Source: Mucilaginibacter sp. cycad4 (GTDB lineage: Bacteria > Bacteroidota > Bacteroidia > Sphingobacteriales > Sphingobacteriaceae). From it: a stretch of DNA of 64,000 nt. Shown here one piece after another: positions 60,675-64,000 of the stretch (the stretch's first letter is position 1; every line of letters begins with the position of its first letter). The stretch covers positions 558,001-622,000 of the forward strand of contig NZ_CP139559.1 of assembly GCF_034263275.1 (NCBI RefSeq). Reading direction: 5' to 3'. A program made the position numbers and the translations under genes. Below the pieces are notes generated by a model, which saw nothing but the letters and a program-made list of their open reading frames with translations, was not told the origin of the DNA and made no database searches.

Positions 60675-63600
60675 ATGAAATTTTATGCTCTTACCGGGTG
60701 TAGGCACTCTGCCTATATCCATAAATTTCTGTTGGTGATGAAACTTACCATCGTTTTATTGATCACAGCTTTTGTCCAGGTATCATTTGCAGGTCATGCG
60801 CAAAATATCACATTCTCAGGTAAAAATGCCCCTATTGTACAGGTATTTAATGAAATCCAAAATCAAACAGGTTATACCTTTCTTTATACTGATGAAATGC
60901 TTAACGGATCGAATCCGGTAAGTGTAGATTTTAAACATACCCCGCTAACCGAGGTGCTGAAAGCCTGTTTCCTTAATCAGCCGTTAACTTATACAATAAA
61001 AAATAAGCTTATTGTAGTACAGCGTAAATTGCCTGAGCCGGAACCGGCGATGGTGCAGGCAATAGTTGTAAAAGGTAAGGTTACCGATGAGAAGGGTGAA
61101 CCGCTTCCCGGTGTTACGGTGACGCTTAAGGGAAAGGTCATTAATACAGTAACGGATGTCTATGGCGCTTATACCATTACCATACCTTCGGGCGAGACCA
61201 ATGCGTCACTCGTATTCAGTTTCGTTGGATTTGATTCACGGGAAGTGGTTGTAGGTAGCCAGTCTATCATTAATGTTAAGCTCATAGTAACAGATAATAA
61301 GCTGAATGAGATAGTAGTGGTTGGCTATGGTACCCAAAAAAGGGCTACGCTAACCGGTTCGGTAGCAACGGTTAATGCCAAAGCATTTGAAGATAAGGGG
61401 AGCCTGGCCAATCCATTCCAGGCCTTGCAGGGGCAGGTACCGGGAGTGCTGATCACAAGAGGTTCTGCAGCTCCCGGCAACGAGGGATGGAATATTAATA
61501 TTAGGGGTGCATCTTCCATAAACCCTACAGATGCCTTAGTGGTAATTGATGGGGTTGCTGCCATTGGCGTTCGGTCACTGGATGCTATAAATCCCAATGA
61601 TATTGAAAGTATGTCGTTCCTGAAAGATGCGTCGGCTGCTATTTACGGAGCAAGGGCCGCAGGCGGGGTAGTACTGATCACTACTAAAAAAGCCAAAAGC
61701 GGTAAAACTGTAGTACAATATGATGGCTCTTTTTCGAGCAAAATTGTAGGGCTTCAGCCACATTTAATGAACGTGGAACAATGGGCCAACGGCGTCATAA
61801 CAGCCAGGAGAAATGATGGGTTTGACGATAGCGATGTTTGGATCAAGTATGGTAAGCTGGCTTTGGCCAATTTGAATAATTATATAGATATCAAAACTTA
61901 TGGCAGTAACCCCTTACCAAACTTTAGTGATGTAAATGATTATGTGTTTTTTAACAACAGCTGGACTAATGTTTTATGGGGAACTGCCAACTCTACTCAA
62001 AATAACTTAAGTGTTGCCGGCCGTACCGACAAGGCAGGTTATCGTATTTCTTTAGGGTACATGGACGATGGAAGTATCCTGCGCTGGGGGAATAATTCCA
62101 ACAAACGATATAACGTACGTTTGGCTAATGACTTCCTTATCGGCAGCAAAGTAAAAATCGAATCAAATATAGCCTATGACCGGAATGACGTTTTAACACC
62201 CACGCTGATCAACAACGTACTCGGGCAATATGCTCAGCCTGGTATGCCCATATCAACCATTAACGGCGGGCCATATGCCTGGGGCGGTCAGCTTAACCCC
62301 AATTGGCAGGCCAAATTGGGCGGGGATAACCGTTTAACCAAAGCAAATGTTTATATCAATGAAAAAGTCAATTATGACATTTTAAAAAGCCTAAAGTTTG
62401 TTGCCACCCTGGGCTATAACACAAACAATGCAAACCGTTATACACAACAAAATTCAATTCAGTGGTATAATTATTTAGGCACGGTGCCTGGTGTTACCAA
62501 CCCTACTCAGGATGCAGCCTATTTTAAACGTGCAAACCTTGGCGAAGATTACTATAATGCCAATGCTTATTTCGAATATAAAAACACCTTCAACACTGAT
62601 CATTCAGTGAGCGTTACCGCAGGCAGCCAGTACGAACGCGATGAATATGATTATTTTGATGCTACTGTGTTGAACCCGGTTTCACAGGATATTAAAACAT
62701 TAACAGGTATTGGTAACCAAACCAATAGCGAGGCAAAAAATCATTATGCCATAGGCTCGGCATTCAGCAGGGTAAATTATGCCTATAAACAGAAGTATCT
62801 GCTCGAAGCCAATTTCAGATATGATGGGTCTTCCAAATTTGCTGAAGAAGACAGGTGGAAGGCTTTTTACGGTTTTTCTGCGGGTTGGAGGATTAGCCAG
62901 GAAAACTTCATGAAGGGGGTTACTTTCTTTAATGATTTAAAGTTGAGGGCATCCTACGGAGTTGTAGGTAATCAAAGCGGGATTGGTTTATATGATTACA
63001 TTCAGCAATTGGTTTTAACTAAAACAGGCACCGTAACCAGCAATAACCCGGTCCTTGGTTCGGGACAGGCCGTAACCGTTGGCCCAACAAATAGCCTGGT
63101 GAGTTTGAACAGGACATGGGAGCGCATCAGAAACAGCAACATTGCGCTCGATTTCTCGATACTGAACAGTCGTTTAACCGGTACAGCCGAGTATTTTATA
63201 AAAGATAACAGTAATATGCTTTTACCGCAAACCTATCCCTCAATTTTGGGAGCACAGGCCCCTGCGGCAAATATAGGCCACCTGAAAACCAATGGCTGGG
63301 AAGTTAGCTTAACCTGGGCCGATAAGATTGGGGAAGTCAGGTACAACGTTGGTGGTAATATCAGCTATAACAAAAACAAACTGATCAACATAAACGGGGC
63401 CACAACTATTTACGGCGGCTACAATGCTGCAACGCAGGGATACCCTATTGGTTCGGTGTTTGGTTTGGAATATGCAGGCCGCATCCAGACACAGGAGCAG
63501 GCAGATGCTGCAACTAAATTAATTGCCGGCTCTGACATCCCGGGCGGATCCTATACAACTCACATCGGGGATAACTCTTATAAAGATCTAAATGGCGATG

Positions 63601-64000
63601 GCAAAATAACCAGCGCCGATTATAAGTATTTAGGTACCGATGATCCGAGGTATTCTTATTCTTTCAATGCAGGGGTACAATGGAAAGGCTTTGATGTATC
63701 TGTAATTTTTCAGGGCGTAGGCAGCAGGACCATCTTCCGCAATGGCGATGTATGGCGCGTACCCTTTAGCGCTGTTTACCTGAATACTACCAATCAGTCA
63801 GTAAACAATAACTGGACACCAGAAAATACCGGCGCTTACTATCCTAAATACTCAACTAACGGTACTGTCAACTCCTATAACTATCAACCCTCTTCATGGT
63901 CGGTTGAAAATGGTGCTTACCTGCGTTTAAAAAATGCGGTAATAGGTTATACGTTACCTCAAAAACTGATTTCTGCAACCAATTTTATATCAAAACTGCG
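60675..64000 (+). CDS. SusC/RagA-family TonB-linked transporter with STN domain (3' end outside the window)
   Basis: Open from the ATG at 60675 to the window end (1108 codons, no stop). The signal region (VLLITAFVQVSFAGHAQ) is preceded by an extended N-terminus (MKFYALTGCRHSAYIHKFLL). An STN domain (ITFSGKNAPIVQVFNEIQNQ), a CarboxypepD_reg-like domain (VKGKVTDEKGEPLPGVTVTL), the SusC signature NEIVVVGYGTQKRATLTG and the plug motif ESMSFLKDASAAIYGARAAG follow, then barrel strands. By comparison with the other two SusC proteins, only the last barrel strands are missing. A susD gene is expected just beyond the window. Confidence 0.93.
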   Translation, partial: MKFYALTGCRHSAYIHKFLLVMKLTIVLLITAFVQVSFAGHAQNITFSGKNAPIVQVFNEIQNQTGYTFLYTDEMLNGSNPVSVDFKHTPLTEVLKACFLNQPLTYTIKNKLIVVQRKLPEPEPAMVQAIVVKGKVTDEKGEPLPGVTVTLKGKVINTVTDVYGAYTITIPSGETNASLVFSFVGFDSREVVVGSQSIINVKLIVTDNKLNEIVVVGYGTQKRATLTGSVATVNAKAFEDKGSLANPFQALQGQVPGVLITRGSAAPGNEGWNINIRGASSINPTDALVVIDGVAAIGVRSLDAINPNDIESMSFLKDASAAIYGARAAGGVVLITTKKAKSGKTVVQYDGSFSSKIVGLQPHLMNVEQWANGVITARRNDGFDDSDVWIKYGKLALANLNNYIDIKTYGSNPLPNFSDVNDYVFFNNSWTNVLWGTANSTQNNLSVAGRTDKAGYRISLGYMDDGSILRWGNNSNKRYNVRLANDFLIGSKVKIESNIAYDRNDVLTPTLINNVLGQYAQPGMPISTINGGPYAWGGQLNPNWQAKLGGDNRLTKANVYINEKVNYDILKSLKFVATLGYNTNNANRYTQQNSIQWYNYLGTVPGVTNPTQDAAYFKRANLGEDYYNANAYFEYKNTFNTDHSVSVTAGSQYERDEYDYFDATVLNPVSQDIKTLTGIGNQTNSEAKNHYAIGSAFSRVNYAYKQKYLLEANFRYDGSSKFAEEDRWKAFYGFSAGWRISQENFMKGVTFFNDLKLRASYGVVGNQSGIGLYDYIQQLVLTKTGTVTSNNPVLGSGQAVTVGPTNSLVSLNRTWERIRNSNIALDFSILNSRLTGTAEYFIKDNSNMLLPQTYPSILGAQAPAANIGHLKTNGWEVSLTWADKIGEVRYNVGGNISYNKNKLININGATTIYGGYNAATQGYPIGSVFGLEYAGRIQTQEQADAATKLIAGSDIPGGSYTTHIGDNSYKDLNGDGKITSADYKYLGTDDPRYSYSFNAGVQWKGFDVSVIFQGVGSRTIFRNGDVWRVPFSAVYLNTTNQSVNNNWTPENTGAYYPKYSTNGTVNSYNYQPSSWSVENGAYLRLKNAVIGYTLPQKLISATNFISKL

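Overview
The window reads as chromosomal DNA of a Bacteroidota species, most likely a Sphingobacteriaceae member close to Mucilaginibacter or Pedobacter. The grounds are three SusC/RagA TonB-dependent transporters (one cut by the window edge) and two SusD lipoproteins, an AraC-type hybrid two-component sensor, two ECF sigma/FecR pairs, a CcoN-CcoO fusion, LytS/LytTR signalling, and promoters of the TAnnTTTG type. No insertion sequence, phage, rRNA or CRISPR was seen. The genus is inferred.

Layout. 0.2-11.8 kb is housekeeping and accessory: a TonB-domain/propeller protein, a SRPBCC protein, a LytS-LytTR pair, a small outer-membrane barrel, a Pif1-like helicase with a C-terminal HRDC domain, tRNA-Gly(GCC) with its own promoter and terminator, a VOC protein, a YncE-like propeller, and an outer-membrane protein in an operon with a MarR regulator. 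12-29.3 kb is a polysaccharide utilisation locus: GH78 alpha-L-rhamnosidase, periplasmic cupin, hybrid two-component sensor, GH115 alpha-glucuronidase, SusC and SusD. It probably serves a plant polysaccharide carrying rhamnose and glucuronic acid. Closely related palindromes stand before the sensor gene and before susC. 29.4-31.3 kb holds a frame-interrupted membrane gene, a small heat-shock protein and two small unknown genes.

31.7-50.9 kb is the most coherent block: a low-oxygen respiration island. It has adhP, an L,D-transpeptidase-like pseudoenzyme with a tandem universal stress protein, ccoI-ccoS, ccoNO-Q-P-G-H with a SafE/DsbD-like membrane protein, a 591-residue protein of unknown function, hemN with a D-lactate dehydrogenase, and a two-gene signalling operon. 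That operon encodes a kinase with a FixL-type haem PAS domain and a response regulator whose output half is a CRP/FNR protein, in effect FixJ and FixK in one chain. Six transcription units here carry the same operator, A[AG]TGAY-N4-RTCA, in five cases 71-78 bp before the chosen start codon. Four of these have a -7-like box at an identical distance of 51.5 bp from the operator centre. The model is that the FixL-like kinase senses oxygen and its partner regulator switches on the oxidase, haem synthesis, fermentation and stress genes through this operator. The operator pattern and spacing are visible in the sequence; the regulator assignment is inference.

51-64 kb holds two ECF sigma/FecR/SusC modules, transcribed divergently from a 681-bp gap. 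The left one is complete (sigma, FecR, SusC, SusD, terminator). The right one runs off the window inside susC.
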